Shown: positions 9,249-18,753, counted from the first letter of the stretch. The stretch is 59,830 nt of DNA from Rhizobium sp. Q54 (GCA_945861265.1 CAMAUC010000016.1:1-59830); one strand, 5' to 3'. Notes: generated by a model not told the origin, from the sequence alone. Numbers and translations: made by a program.

Positions 9249-9297
9249 GCGCATGATCTTGTCCGAAAACCGGTTCCCACTTTTCGGGATCATGCGC
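9249..9297. repeat. 49-bp palindromic repeat, copy 1
   Basis: Perfect 10-bp ends GCGCATGATC/GATCATGCGC enclose a second stem CCGAAAA/TTTTCGG. The element is 49 bp long and differs from copy 2 (25018-25066) at only two positions. The purB stop codon lies inside its right arm. Similar dispersed repeats are familiar in Bradyrhizobium-like genomes; the transposing agent is not visible here. Confidence 0.85.
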
Positions 9298-10600
9298 TTC
9301 CGAAAACCCGCTTGAAGATCGTATCGACCTGCTTGAAGTGATGGTCGAGATCGAAATTGTCTTCAAGTTCCTTGTTGCTGAGCGCCTTTTTCACATCCGG
9401 GTCGGCTTTCAGCAGCGCCAGGAAATCGTTGCTCTCGCCGCCCCACACTTTCATGGCGTTGCGCTGCACGAGGCGATAGGCGTCCTCGCGGGCGACGCCG
9501 GCCTTGGTCAGTGCAATGAGAATGCGCTGCGAATGGATGAGGCCGCCGAGCCTGTCGAGATTCTTCTGCATGGTGGTCGGATAGACCAAGAGCTTGTCCA
9601 TCAGTCCGGTCAGCCGCGCCAGCGCGAAATCGAGCGTCACGGTCGCATCAGGACCAATCATCCGCTCGACGCTAGAATGCGAAATGTCGCGCTCGTGCCA
9701 TAGCGCGACGTTCTCCATTGCCGGTAGCGCATAGCTACGCACCATGCGGGCGAGGCCAGTGATGTTTTCCGACAGCACCGGATTGCGCTTGTGCGGCATC
9801 GCCGAGGAGCCTTTTTGCTTCTCCGAAAAGAACTCCTCGGCTTCCAGCACTTCGGTGCGCTGCAAATGGCGGATCTCGATGGCGAGACGCTCAATCGATG
9901 ACGCGACGACGCCGAGCGTGGCGAAATACATGGCATGACGGTCGCGCGGGATGACCTGGGTCGAGATCGGTTCGACCGACAGGCCCATGGCCTTGGCGAC
10001 ATAGGCTTCGACGCGCGGATCGACTTGCGCGAAAGTACCGACCGCGCCGGAAATGGCGCAGGTGGCGACCTCGGCGCGCGCGGCGACGAGGCGCTCGCGG
10101 CCGCGGGCGAATTCGGCGTAAGCCTGCGCCAGCTTGAGACCGAAAGTGGTCGGCTCGGCGTGAATGCCGTGCGAGCGGCCGACGGTCGGCGTCAGCTTGT
10201 GTTCGAAGGCGCGGCGCTTGAGCGCGGCGAGCAGCGCGTCGACATCGGCGATGAGGATATCGGCGGCGCGCACGAGCTGCACATTGAAGCAGGTGTCGAG
10301 CACATCCGACGACGTCATGCCGGAATGCATGTAGCGCGCTTCGGGGCCGACGATTTCCGACACATGCGTCAGGAAGGCGATGACGTCATGCTTGACCTCG
10401 GCCTCGATTGCGTCGATGCGCGCGACGTCGAATTTGGCGTCCTTGCCCTTGGCCCAGATGGCCGCCGCCGCTTCCTTCGGGATGACGCCGAGTTCGGCCA
10501 TGGCGGAGGCCGCGTGCGCCTCGATCTCGAACCAGATGCGGAATTTGGTTTCCGGCGACCAGATCGCCACCATGTCGGGACGTGAATAACGAGGGATCAT
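9290..10600 (-). CDS. purB: Adenylosuccinate lyase
   Basis: 436-aa fumarase/aspartase-superfamily lyase acting twice in purine synthesis (SAICAR and adenylosuccinate cleavage). The family signature SSAMPHKRNP is at residues 265-274, with the catalytic His region GRSHGIHAEP at 141-150 and HSGMTSSDVLDT near 92. The start overlaps the rpe stop by one base (TGATG), so rpe and purB are coupled. The last two residues and the stop codon are encoded by the 49-bp palindromic repeat, so the C-terminus may have been altered by the insertion. Confidence 0.97.
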   Translation of the reverse strand: MIPRYSRPDMVAIWSPETKFRIWFEIEAHAASAMAELGVIPKEAAAAIWAKGKDAKFDVARIDAIEAEVKHDVIAFLTHVSEIVGPEARYMHSGMTSSDVLDTCFNVQLVRAADILIADVDALLAALKRRAFEHKLTPTVGRSHGIHAEPTTFGLKLAQAYAEFARGRERLVAARAEVATCAISGAVGTFAQVDPRVEAYVAKAMGLSVEPISTQVIPRDRHAMYFATLGVVASSIERLAIEIRHLQRTEVLEAEEFFSEKQKGSSAMPHKRNPVLSENITGLARMVRSYALPAMENVALWHERDISHSSVERMIGPDATVTLDFALARLTGLMDKLLVYPTTMQKNLDRLGGLIHSQRILIALTKAGVAREDAYRLVQRNAMKVWGGESNDFLALLKADPDVKKALSNKELEDNFDLDHHFKQVDTIFKRVFGSA

Positions 10601-11277
10601 CAGGCCGCTTCTCCGCGCGCCAGCGCCGCGGCATTGCGGATCGCGGCGATGTTTTCTTTGTACTTGCCGCCCTTAAAGACCGCCGAGCCGGCGACCAGCA
10701 CATTGGCGCCGGCCTTGGCAATCGCGCCGGCATTGTCGGCGGTGACGCCGCCATCGACCTCGATGTCGATCGGCCGGCCGGCGACGAGCGCGCGCACGGC
10801 GGCAATCTTGTCGAGCGCTGAGGGAATGAACGACTGGCCGCCGAAACCGGGATTGACCGACATGACGAGAATGAGATCGACCATGTCGATGACGTTCTCC
10901 AGCGTCGACACCGAAGTGCCGGGATTGAGCGTGACGCCGGCCTTTTTGCCGAGCGCACGGATCGCCTGCAGCGAGCGATGAATATGCGGACCGGATTCGA
11001 CATGCACGGTGATGATGTCGGAACCGGCCTTGGCGAAGGCCTCGAGGTAGGGATCGCACGGCGCAATCATCAGATGGGTGTCGAAGATTTTCTTGCTCGA
11101 CGCACGCACCGACTGCATCACCGCTGGCCCGAACGAGATGTTCGGGACGAAATGGCCGTCCATAACATCGACGTGGATCCAGTCGCAGCCGGCCGCATCG
11201 ATGGCGCGCACCTCGTCGCCGAGTTTGGCGAAGTCGGCCGCGAGGATCGACGGGGCGATGAGCAGCGGACGGGACAT
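10600..11277 (-). CDS. rpe: Ribulose-phosphate 3-epimerase
   Basis: 225-aa TIM-barrel epimerase interconverting ribulose-5-phosphate and xylulose-5-phosphate. Family motifs are present: [14 protein letters not shown] at the N-terminus, [19 protein letters not shown] near 33, [12 protein letters not shown] near 137 and [11 protein letters not shown] near 174. The metal-binding His and Asp residues lie in these. It is the first gene of an rpe-purB pair. Confidence 0.97.
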   Translation of the reverse strand: MSRPLLIAPSILAADFAKLGDEVRAIDAAGCDWIHVDVMDGHFVPNISFGPAVMQSVRASSKKIFDTHLMIAPCDPYLEAFAKAGSDIITVHVESGPHIHRSLQAIRALGKKAGVTLNPGTSVSTLENVIDMVDLILVMSVNPGFGGQSFIPSALDKIAAVRALVAGRPIDIEVDGGVTADNAGAIAKAGANVLVAGSAVFKGGKYKENIAAIRNAAALARGEAA

Positions 11278-11476
11278 TTATGTGGGCTCCAGAAGGATGG
11301 GCTCCAAATTCGCCGTTCGCGTAACACGGCGGGGACCGGGGGGCAACGCAACGGCGGCGCGCCGCTAGGTCAATTGTACCGGCAAGAATTGCCGTACGCG
11401 CCGATGCGGCACGGTTTACCCGCCACGCAATTGTGGAAAACTTCAGGTTTGGCGCGGGTTTTCGCGGAGGCCTTTC

Positions 11477-11491
11477 TGGCGCGGCCCTTGC
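11477..11491 (+). promoter_or_regulatory. Candidate sigma-54 promoter
   Basis: TGGCGCG, four bases, then TTGCT gives the invariant GG (11478-11479) and GC (11490-11491) with the required 10-base spacing. It deviates from TGGCACG by one base. It lies 62 bases before the ATG of the EF-hand gene, in the same orientation. The rest of the 275-bp gap shows nothing else clear. Confidence 0.45.
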
Positions 11492-11552
11492 TACTCCGGC
11501 TTCGGGTGCGATGACCGCCGGGCTTAGCCGGCGGGTTTCAGGAGTTGAGTTC

Positions 11553-12329
11553 ATGTCCATGTCAGTGGGCGCATCGTCTTCAAATGCGCTTTCCTATCTG
11601 CAGCAACTGCTGCAGCAAGGCACCGCGGGCGCCGGCAAAGGCACAGCCGCGCAGGCGACCGATCCTCTCTCGATGCTGATGCAGGAGATCTCGGGAGGCG
11701 GCACGCCCCCCGGGCAAACGGCCGCGACGTCGTCCAACGCCGCGACCGGTCCAAGCTGTCCGCCGTTCAGTCCCGACACGATGTCGGCGCTGCTGTCGGC
11801 GCAAGGCCAGCAATCCGCCGGCGGACCGGACGCCAAGCTGTTCGCCAAGCTCGATACCGACGGCGACGGCCAGATCAGCAAGGATGAATTCTCCGCCGCG
11901 GCCAGCAAGGCCGGCGCCGACAGTTCGGTCGCCGACGCGGTGTTCAACAAGATCGACGCCGATGGCGACGGTTCGGTCACTCAGGACGAGTTGACCCAAG
12001 CCGACCAGGCCAGCCGGCCGCATCACCACCATCATGTTCACGGTGGCGGCGGCGCGCAAGGCTCAGGCAGCGCGCAGGACCCGCTCGAAGCGATGCTATC
12101 GTCAGCCACGGCAAGCGGCGCGACGACGCAGACGTCGACCAACGCCGACGGCTCGACCACGACGACGATATCCTACGCCGACGGCAGCAAGATCGACCTG
12201 ACGTCCGCGGCTTCCTCGGCGAGCGGCAGCGCCGCGACCGCTTCCAAATCCAACCTGCTCGAGCAGTTGATCAAGCTGCAAGCGCAGGCGCTTAACGCCG
12301 CGACCTCGACGATGTCGGCAGTTGCCTAA
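11553..12329 (+). CDS. EF-hand domain protein
   Basis: 258-aa protein with two canonical calcium-binding EF loops, DTDGDGQISKDE at 101-112 and DADGDGSVTQDE at 135-146. A His cluster follows at 157-163, with Ser/Thr/Ala-rich, probably disordered, flanks. No signal peptide is evident from the ATG at 11553, which has AGGAG 8 bases upstream; an upstream extension of the frame is unsupported. The C-terminus is predicted helical (NLLEQLIKLQAQAL). It probably binds Ca2+, with a possible second metal at the His cluster. A candidate sigma-54 promoter precedes it. Confidence 0.85.
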   Translation: MSMSVGASSSNALSYLQQLLQQGTAGAGKGTAAQATDPLSMLMQEISGGGTPPGQTAATSSNAATGPSCPPFSPDTMSALLSAQGQQSAGGPDAKLFAKLDTDGDGQISKDEFSAAASKAGADSSVADAVFNKIDADGDGSVTQDELTQADQASRPHHHHHVHGGGGAQGSGSAQDPLEAMLSSATASGATTQTSTNADGSTTTTISYADGSKIDLTSAASSASGSAATASKSNLLEQLIKLQAQALNAATSTMSAVA

Positions 12330-12332
12330 AGC

Positions 12333-13286
12333 CTACCTGTGTTGCTGGAGCCGTTTTGCCAACGGCTTCAGCAGCGCCGGAAACAGGTAGATCGGAAACT
12401 GCGCCACGGCGAAATAAAACCAGGCCAGTTCCGGCAGCGAGCCGCCGAGCGCCGCCATCACCACGCCGAGATTGCGAAAGCCGGTGAGCAGGCCGATCAC
12501 CAGGCCGCGATCGATGCCGGCGCGGTAAAACACCAGAGCGCTCAGACCGATCTGCAGCAAGGTCAGCGCGATGATCAGCCCGAACAATCCAAGCGCGAAG
12601 AGCGGATCGGCCATGACGGTACGCGGCACGATATCCATGGCGGCGATGGCGAATATGAAAACCGCAATAACGTTAAGGCCGTCGATCGCTTCCTTCTTTT
12701 CTTCGATCCAGCGCTGGCCGGCCAGGCGGCGAATTATCCAGGCGACCGCGCCGGAGGCGGCGAAGAAGAAGAACAACTTGCCGCCGAGTTCCAGCGGCGA
12801 AATCAGCGACGTGCCGAGAAACAGATAGCTGAAGGCGACAGTGGTGATCGGCGACAGCGCGTTGCAGATAATCAGGGCAAACAGCGATAGCGCGACGTCC
12901 AGCCCCATCAGCGCGGCGAAGGCGGCCGAAGAGGTGATCGGCGGGATCGCGACCTGCAGGATCATGATCAGATAGAGCGCCGGCATCGATTCGCGCATGC
13001 CGGACAGGAGATAGGCGGCGCCGAACATCAGTGGCACCGCGATCATCACCCAGAGCGAGGCGGCGAACGCCATGCCGGGCGCCTTGACGACGCGTCCGAA
13101 GGCGCTCGGGTCGGTGCGCAGATAGGAAAACAGCAGCAGCACGAACACCGTCTCGGCCAGATGCGGTTTGACATATTCCGCCAGCGCCGGCACGGAGAGG
13201 CCGACAAAAATCGAGACCGCCAGCGCTTGCGTACCGTGCCGTCCGATCCAGGCGAGCGCGGACCCTGGCAGGCTCAGAATATTCAT
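12333..13286 (-). CDS. Bile acid:sodium symporter-like (SBF-like) transporter
   Basis: 317-aa polytopic membrane protein with about ten hydrophobic segments. The layout (AETVFVLLLFSYLR, LQVAIPPITSSAAFAAL, GFRNLGVVMAAL near the end) fits the bile acid:Na+ symporter/arsenite-permease superfamily, where the GFRN-type motif lies in a discontinuous helix. The substrate cannot be predicted. The ATG at 13286 is chosen because the longer frame adds non-hydrophobic, Arg-rich sequence with no family match. It is convergent with the EF-hand gene, 3 bases apart. Confidence 0.72.
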   Translation of the reverse strand: MNILSLPGSALAWIGRHGTQALAVSIFVGLSVPALAEYVKPHLAETVFVLLLFSYLRTDPSAFGRVVKAPGMAFAASLWVMIAVPLMFGAAYLLSGMRESMPALYLIMILQVAIPPITSSAAFAALMGLDVALSLFALIICNALSPITTVAFSYLFLGTSLISPLELGGKLFFFFAASGAVAWIIRRLAGQRWIEEKKEAIDGLNVIAVFIFAIAAMDIVPRTVMADPLFALGLFGLIIALTLLQIGLSALVFYRAGIDRGLVIGLLTGFRNLGVVMAALGGSLPELAWFYFAVAQFPIYLFPALLKPLAKRLQQHR

Positions 13287-13418
13287 CGCAACGTGGCTCC
13301 GGCGGGACGAGGGCCGCCTTGATAGCGCCTTCAATGCCGATGATCCATAGATGGGCAAGGCAACGCTCGTGCGCTTCCGGCGCAGGGCGGCAAGGGTGAA
13401 GCAGGGGAATGGGCGGCC

Positions 13419-14663
13419 ATGGCACGAACCGATGCGATCGTTCTTGGCGCCGGCATCGTCGGCACATCGATCGCGCTGCATCTGGCCAAGCGCGGCATGA
13501 GCGTGGCGCTGGTCGATCGCGGCGGCGTCGGCGAGGAGACGTCCTACGGCAATTCCGGCGCGATCGAAGGCTCGACCACCTATCCGCCGGCTTTTCCATC
13601 GAGTCTGACGGCGCTGATGCGGGTGGCGCTCAAGCAGGGCAGCGACGCTAATTATCACTTTGGTTTCTTGCTGAAGGTGGCGCCGTGGCTTTGGGCGTTC
13701 CGCGCCGCCTCAAGGCCTGACCGTATTCTCGAGACGGCGCGGCTCAACCGGCCGCTGTTTGAACGCGCTATCCCTGAGCATGAAACCTTGATGGCGGAAT
13801 CCGGCGCATCACAGTACATGCGCAGGAACGGCTGGATGAAACTCTACCGCGGCGAAGAGGGCTTTGCCGCGTTGCAGCCGGAGCTGCGGCTGGCGCGCGA
13901 ATTCGGTCTTTCGTTCGAGGTGCTCGATACTGCCGGCGCCAGGGTGCTCGAGCCCGCACTCAATCCGGTGTTCAAGCGCGCGGTTTTCTGGCCGGGCGTG
14001 GTCAGCCTGAGCAATCCGCTCGCGGTGACGCGCGCTTACGCGGCGCGGTTTGCCGCGCTGGGCGGCGTCGTGCTCAAAGGCGACGCTCGCTCGCTGCATC
14101 GGTCGGGGGCGGGCTGGCGCGTCGATACCGAACAGGGCCCGCTCGACACGTCGGAAGCGATCGTCGCGCTCGGTCCGTGGGCGCCGGATCTGCTAGCGCC
14201 GCTCGGCATCAGATTGCCGTTTGGGTTCAAGCGCGGCTACCACCGGCACTACAAGACCGGCGGCAAGGCCACTTTGTCGCGGCCGGTGATCGATGTCGCC
14301 AACGGCTATCTGATCACGCCGATGGAGCAGGGCATCCGTCTCACCACCGGCGCCGAATTCGCCGCGCGCGACGCGGCCCCGACGCCGGTGCAGTTCGACC
14401 GCTTGATGCCGCATTTGCGCGAACTTTTTCCGCTCGGCGAACGCGCCGACGACAAGACCTGGCTCGGCGCGCGGCCGTGCTTTCCGGATTCGCGGCCGGT
14501 GATCGGGCGTGCGCCGGGACAGAAAGGCCTATGGCTCGCAGTCGGTCACGCGCATTGGGGACTGACGCTTGGCCCCGTGACCGGGCGCCTCATCGGCGAG
14601 ATGATGGCGGGCGATATGCCGTTTTGCGATCCGAAGTCTTACGCGGCCGAACGGTTTCTGTAA
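13419..14663 (+). CDS. FAD-dependent oxidoreductase, DadA-like
   Basis: 414-aa D-amino-acid oxidase superfamily protein. The N-terminal dinucleotide fold GAGIVGTSIALHLAKRG (residues 10-26) and TSYGNSGAIEGSTTYP downstream match D-amino-acid dehydrogenases. The C-terminal GLWLAVGHAHWGLTLGPVTG closes the FAD site. It likely deaminates an amino acid or amine at the membrane with electrons passed to quinone, but the substrate is unknown. It stands alone, divergent from the SBF-like transporter. Confidence 0.85.
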   Translation: MARTDAIVLGAGIVGTSIALHLAKRGMSVALVDRGGVGEETSYGNSGAIEGSTTYPPAFPSSLTALMRVALKQGSDANYHFGFLLKVAPWLWAFRAASRPDRILETARLNRPLFERAIPEHETLMAESGASQYMRRNGWMKLYRGEEGFAALQPELRLAREFGLSFEVLDTAGARVLEPALNPVFKRAVFWPGVVSLSNPLAVTRAYAARFAALGGVVLKGDARSLHRSGAGWRVDTEQGPLDTSEAIVALGPWAPDLLAPLGIRLPFGFKRGYHRHYKTGGKATLSRPVIDVANGYLITPMEQGIRLTTGAEFAARDAAPTPVQFDRLMPHLRELFPLGERADDKTWLGARPCFPDSRPVIGRAPGQKGLWLAVGHAHWGLTLGPVTGRLIGEMMAGDMPFCDPKSYAAERFL

Positions 14664-14669
14664 CTCACG

Positions 14670-14876
14670 CTAACCGGCTTTGGAAATTTCCCGGCAGATA
14701 TATTTGTCGCGGATGCGTTTGTTGAAAAACGTGCCTTTCGACAACGCGTTTTTGAAGGCCGAGGCAATCGTTGCCGGCACCATGTAATATTCATAGACGC
14801 GCCGGTTCGTGAAGGTCACGGTCAGGCGGCTGTGCGCGGCTTCGTAGTTGATCGACTGGACGACGCTGGACGGCAT
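14670..14876 (-). CDS. KTSC domain protein
   Basis: 68-aa single-domain protein. SSVVQSINYEAAHSRLTVTF, the Y-x-Y-Y stretch, VPATIASAFKNALSKG and the ending FFNKRIRDKY match the KTSC domain, named for a Lys-tRNA-synthetase-associated module. It is usually found as a small protein of unknown function. It sits between the convergent FAD oxidoreductase and the P1 peptidase and is probably cytoplasmic. Confidence 0.8.
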   Translation of the reverse strand: MPSSVVQSINYEAAHSRLTVTFTNRRVYEYYMVPATIASAFKNALSKGTFFNKRIRDKYICREISKAG

Positions 14877-14909
14877 GATTGCCTAACGCGCCAGCCGCGA
14901 CTTGGTTCG

Positions 14910-15899
14910 TCAGCCGTGCCAGTCCTGCCAGCTCGCCAGCGCGACCGGAAAGTTGAGGGCCTTCGCCGAATAAACGCCGCGGGCGATGGCGCGCGCCAGC
15001 ACATTGGCGGCGACCATGCCGAGTTCGGTCAGCGAGAAAATTGGATCGTTGAGTTTCTTGTCGCCGACGGAAGCGGCGAAGACGATGTCGCCGTCGAGCG
15101 GCGTATGCACCGGATAGATCGCCCGCGCCATGCCAGTCTGCGCCATCACCGCCAGACGCTTGCATTGCGCCTTGCTGAGTTTGGCGTTGGTCGCGATGAT
15201 GGCTAGCGTCGTCGCCTGGCCCGGGCTGCCTTTGGTGCGCATTTCAAAAGCGTCGGGACCGAAACTCGACGGCAATCCGTAGCCGCCGAATTCCTTGCCT
15301 TGCTCGAAGGGCGCTGCCCAGAAATGCGGACTGTCGCCCACGGTGACGCTGCCGGCGGCATTGACCGCGACCAGCGCGCCGACCAGCAGGCCCTCGCTGG
15401 TCTTTGCCGATGCCGAGCCGATGCCGCCTTTGAGATTGACCGTGGTCGCGCCCAAACCGGCGCCGACGCTGCCGAGCGCACAGTCGCTGATCGCACCCTT
15501 CGCGGCCTTGTACCCGAGTTCGCGGTAGGGCGGATAGCGGCCCCACTTTTTGTTGCCGCCCGACAGGAGATCGAAAAGAATGGCGCCCGGCACGATCGGC
15601 ACCAAAGCCTCCCGCACCTTGAAGCCGCGGCCCTGCTCGCGCAGGTAAGCCTGCACGCCTGACGCCGCATCCAGGCCGAAGGCCGAGCCGCCAGACAGGA
15701 CGATGGCGTCGATGCCGTCGACGGTTTGTGCCGGATCGAGCAAAGCGGTTTCGCGCGTGCCCGGCCCGCCGCCGCGCACATCGACGCTGGCGGTGACCGG
15801 CCTGTCGAACATGACGACGGTCGAGCCGGAGCCGAGCTTGGCGTCACCGGCATGGCCGACTTTCAGTCCCGGAATATCGGTGATGAGATTTTGTGCCAA
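14910..15899 (-). CDS. P1 family (DmpA-type) peptidase
   Basis: 329-aa Ntn-hydrolase-like aminopeptidase family member. Diagnostic segments include ITDIPGLKVGHA at the start, SVDVRGGGPGTRET near 38, VLSGGSAFGLDAASGV near 67 and GATTVNLKGGIGSAS at 150-164. The family matures by self-cleavage before a Ser/Thr/Cys nucleophile; I cannot assign that residue with certainty here. Substrates in characterised members range from D-amino-acid peptides and beta-peptides to oligomeric amides. It may form an operon with the KTSC gene downstream (33-bp gap). Confidence 0.87.
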   Translation of the reverse strand: MAQNLITDIPGLKVGHAGDAKLGSGSTVVMFDRPVTASVDVRGGGPGTRETALLDPAQTVDGIDAIVLSGGSAFGLDAASGVQAYLREQGRGFKVREALVPIVPGAILFDLLSGGNKKWGRYPPYRELGYKAAKGAISDCALGSVGAGLGATTVNLKGGIGSASAKTSEGLLVGALVAVNAAGSVTVGDSPHFWAAPFEQGKEFGGYGLPSSFGPDAFEMRTKGSPGQATTLAIIATNAKLSKAQCKRLAVMAQTGMARAIYPVHTPLDGDIVFAASVGDKKLNDPIFSLTELGMVAANVLARAIARGVYSAKALNFPVALASWQDWHG

Positions 15900-16085
15900 G
15901 TCTCTCTCCGCGGCCCCCGAAGGACGAACAATGCGTCACGCCAACGAGCCATGTGCGAGGGACGCCATCGCACGGATTCGGTCAAGGGTGCCTTAATCTG
16001 ACCGAGGAATCCCCAATTGCGCCCTGTTTCCGCCCGGAAATCTTGGTGCATAGGGGCGGGGATTATTGTGGTATCGGGGTCTTCC

Positions 16086-16715
16086 ATGTTGCGAGCAACG
16101 CCTGGTTTTTCAACGTCACGCTTTGTGTGCGCCCTGGCGGCAGTGGCTATCGCCATTGTCATCGCTTCCGGTCTGGTGGCCTATGAGGCGGTGAATCGTG
16201 CACCGGGGGCGAACGTCGCCGGCGAAGCAAAGATGCAGATGCTGCGCGAGGAGCACGCGCTGATCGCCGCCTATGTTGCCAGCGGCGATGAGGCGCGCCG
16301 GCTTGCCAACGCGACGGCGGACGGTGACATCGCCCGGATGCGGCTGGTGGCGCAGGGCGAAGCCCGGAGCGGGGCGGAAGTCGCCGCTGCCGAGCAGGCA
16401 ACCGAGACCGAGGTCATGAAGACGGCGCTGCGTGCGCCCGCGCGCGCCGCGCCGGTGCGCGCGGCGGCCCGCGATCTGCCAGCGGCCGAACCGCTGCAAT
16501 TGGCGCAGGCCGCCGCGCCGCAGGCAGCCCAGCCGGCGCAGCGCCGCGTGAGCGACGGCCCGGTGCGGTCGCGCTTGCGCGAACTGGCCTCTGACGTGCG
16601 GCGCATTCCGTCGCTATTGCAGTCGGCCGCCCACTGGGTGGTGGATGCGGTGCCGGCGCCGAAGCTGCCGTCCTTGCCGTCATTGCCGGTGCGGCAATTC
16701 AGCGCCGCGATTTAA
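16086..16715 (+). CDS. Membrane-anchored hypothetical protein
   Basis: 209-aa protein of unknown function. One hydrophobic segment near residues 15-32 (FVCALAAVAIAIVIASG) acts as a signal anchor. It is followed by an Ala/Arg/Glu-rich, helix-prone region and a C-terminal PKLPSLPSLPVRQF tail. The ATG at 16086 is chosen because it places the anchor at the N-terminus; the open frame begins earlier. Composition is strongly Ala-biased and I recognise no domain. It precedes ccdA by 88 bp. Confidence 0.6.
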   Translation: MLRATPGFSTSRFVCALAAVAIAIVIASGLVAYEAVNRAPGANVAGEAKMQMLREEHALIAAYVASGDEARRLANATADGDIARMRLVAQGEARSGAEVAAAEQATETEVMKTALRAPARAAPVRAAARDLPAAEPLQLAQAAAPQAAQPAQRRVSDGPVRSRLRELASDVRRIPSLLQSAAHWVVDAVPAPKLPSLPSLPVRQFSAAI

Positions 16716-16803
16716 TTTATCCGGTGCCGATCGCCGTTCACAATTTGGCGACAGGTTGGTCGCGGCGCTTGCACACGCCCGCACGGCGGCGCATGTAGCC
16801 GCC

Positions 16804-17538
16804 ATGCATGGCGACGTCTCATATCTGGCGGCCCTGATCGCGGGGCTGATCTCCTTCCTCTCTCCTTGCGTGCTGCCGCTGGTGCCGCCTTATCTGGTGT
16901 ATCTGGCCGGCACGTCGCTGGAGCGTTTCGCCGATCGCGAACCGGAGCCGCAGGTCAAGCGCGAGACCGTGATCGCCGCGGCGCTGTTCGTGCTCGGCTT
17001 TTCCACAGTGTTTGTCGCGCTTGGCGCCAGCGCCAGTGTCATCGGTTCGCTGATCCGTGCCTATTCGGGGCCGCTCGCCACCGTCGCCGGCATCATGATT
17101 ATCGTCATGGGGCTGCACTTTCTCGGTGTTACCCCGATCGCCTGGCTGTACCGGCAGAAGCGCGTCGAGGTGGCAAAGCCCGTCGGTCTGTGGGGCGCCT
17201 ATGTGATGGGGCTTGCCTTTGCCTTCGGCTGGACGCCGTGCATCGGGCCGATTCTTGCCGCTATTCTCGCGGTCGCGGCCTCCGAACAGACGGTGGTGAA
17301 GGGCGCGAGCCTGCTGGCGGTCTACTCGCTGGGTCTGGGCATTCCATTCCTGGCGGCGGCCTTCGCCATCGAACCCTTCGCGGCGTTCCTGGCGCGATTC
17401 AGGAAACATATGCGCCGTGTTGAACAGGCGATGGGCGCGCTCCTGGTGTTGACCGGCATCGCCTTTCTCACCGGCAGCATCGGCACGATGAGCTTCTGGC
17501 TGCTGGAGATGTTTCCGGTGCTGGGAAGAATTGGCTGA
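16804..17538 (+). CDS. ccdA: CcdA/DsbD-like cytochrome c biogenesis membrane protein
   Basis: 244-aa inner-membrane protein with six predicted helices. The two redox Cys are visible: LISFLSPCVLPLVPPYLV near residue 19 and AFGWTPCIGPILAAI near 142. It transfers reducing equivalents from cytoplasmic thioredoxin to periplasmic thiol proteins used in cytochrome c maturation. The ATG at 16804 (MHGDVSYLAALIAG) fits family N-termini. A bidirectional terminator follows. Confidence 0.93.
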   Translation: MHGDVSYLAALIAGLISFLSPCVLPLVPPYLVYLAGTSLERFADREPEPQVKRETVIAAALFVLGFSTVFVALGASASVIGSLIRAYSGPLATVAGIMIIVMGLHFLGVTPIAWLYRQKRVEVAKPVGLWGAYVMGLAFAFGWTPCIGPILAAILAVAASEQTVVKGASLLAVYSLGLGIPFLAAAFAIEPFAAFLARFRKHMRRVEQAMGALLVLTGIAFLTGSIGTMSFWLLEMFPVLGRIG

Positions 17539-17555
17539 CGCGGCCGCCAATAAGA

Positions 17556-17582
17556 AAAGCCCGGCATTGCTGCCGGGCTTTC
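17556..17582. terminator. Bidirectional terminator between ccdA and livK
   Basis: AAGCCCGGCA and TGCCGGGCTT form a 10-bp perfect stem around TTGC, with A-rich sequence on one side and T-rich on the other. It is suited to stop transcription of both convergent genes. Confidence 0.85.
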
Positions 17583-17610
17583 CTTTTGTCGTCGATCGCG
17601 GAAGTGATGC

Positions 17611-18753
17611 TTACTTCACTTTCGAGCAATCGTTGCCGGGGCATTCGACGTAAGAGATCTTGCCGTCGGCGCCCTTCTTCCAGATGTACATCACGTAGTC
17701 GAGATTGGTGCGGTCGCCCTTCTTGTCGTAGGAGATGTCGCCGAGCACGGTCTTGAACTTCATGCCGGAGTGCATCTTCTCGGCGACCTTCTTGGGGTCG
17801 AGCGACTTGGCCGATTCCGCGGCCTGCTTGATGATCTCGACGATGGCGTAGCTGTACAGCGTGTAGGCTTCCGGCTCGTATTTGGCGGCGCGGAATTTCG
17901 CCACCGCCGCCTTGGCGGCCGGATTGTTGCGCGCATCGGGGCCGTAGGTCATCAGCGTGCCTTCGACGCCAGGGCCTGCGATCGAGGCGAGTTCGTCGGT
18001 GGTGATGCCGTCGCCGCCCATCAGCGGCGCCTTGACGCCCTGATCGCGCATCTGACGGATGATCAGGCCGCCTTCGGTGTGCAGGCCGCCCCAGTAGACG
18101 AGGTCGGCGTTCGACGACTTGATCTTCGACACCAGCGCCGAATAATCCTTTTCGCCGACATTGACGCCTTCGTACAGCACTTCCTTCATGCCGCCTTTGT
18201 TCATCGCCTTCTGCGTTTCATCGGCGAGACCTTTGCCGTAAGTGGTCTTGTCGTGAATGATGGCGATCTTCTTGCCCTTCATGTTCTTGAGAATATAGGC
18301 GGCGGCGACGCCACCCTGCTGATCGTCACGGCCGCAGGTGCGGAAGATGTTCCACATGTTGCGTTCGGTGATCTTCGGGTTGGTGGCCGACGGCGTGATC
18401 TCGAGCATGCCGTTTTCCTGGTAGACTTCGGAGGCCGGCATGGTGACGCCGGAATTGAAGTGACCGATGACGAACTTCACGCCGTCGCCGGCGAATTTGT
18501 TGGCAACCGAGACGCCCTGCTTGGGATCGGAGACGTCGTCGCCGTATTGAACCGAAATCTGCTGGCCGAGAATGCCGCCGGCAGCGTTGATGTCCTTGAT
18601 CGCCTGGTCGGCGCCGTTCTTGAGTTGCGCGCCGAACGCGGCGTTCGGCCCGGTGATCGGACCGGCAACGCCCATCTTGATCTGGGCGGAAGCGGTTCCC
18701 GTAAAGGCGATAGCAAGTCCGAGCGCAAGACCGAGTGTGGTGACTTTTTTCAT
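17611..18753 (-). CDS. livK: Branched-chain amino acid ABC transporter, substrate-binding protein
   Basis: 380-aa periplasmic Leu/Ile/Val-type binding protein. The N-terminus MKKVTTLGLALGLAIAF ends at a signal-peptidase-like TASA-QIK site. The mature part begins IKMGVAGPITGPNAAFG, the typical opening of this clan, with DDVSDPKQGVSVANKF further on. The ATG at 18753 has a purine-rich AGGGGA ribosome site at a good distance. It is followed by no liv gene but preceded by the liv permease/ATPase set, so it is the last gene of the cluster. The exact ligand is uncertain. Confidence 0.93.
   Translation of the reverse strand: MKKVTTLGLALGLAIAFTGTASAQIKMGVAGPITGPNAAFGAQLKNGADQAIKDINAAGGILGQQISVQYGDDVSDPKQGVSVANKFAGDGVKFVIGHFNSGVTMPASEVYQENGMLEITPSATNPKITERNMWNIFRTCGRDDQQGGVAAAYILKNMKGKKIAIIHDKTTYGKGLADETQKAMNKGGMKEVLYEGVNVGEKDYSALVSKIKSSNADLVYWGGLHTEGGLIIRQMRDQGVKAPLMGGDGITTDELASIAGPGVEGTLMTYGPDARNNPAAKAAVAKFRAAKYEPEAYTLYSYAIVEIIKQAAESAKSLDPKKVAEKMHSGMKFKTVLGDISYDKKGDRTNLDYVMYIWKKGADGKISYVECPGNDCSKVK

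Noticed and set aside
12019-12037. His cluster of the EF-hand protein as an artificial tag
   Set aside because: It sits inside a natural low-complexity linker in the middle of the protein with mixed codons and HVH at the end.
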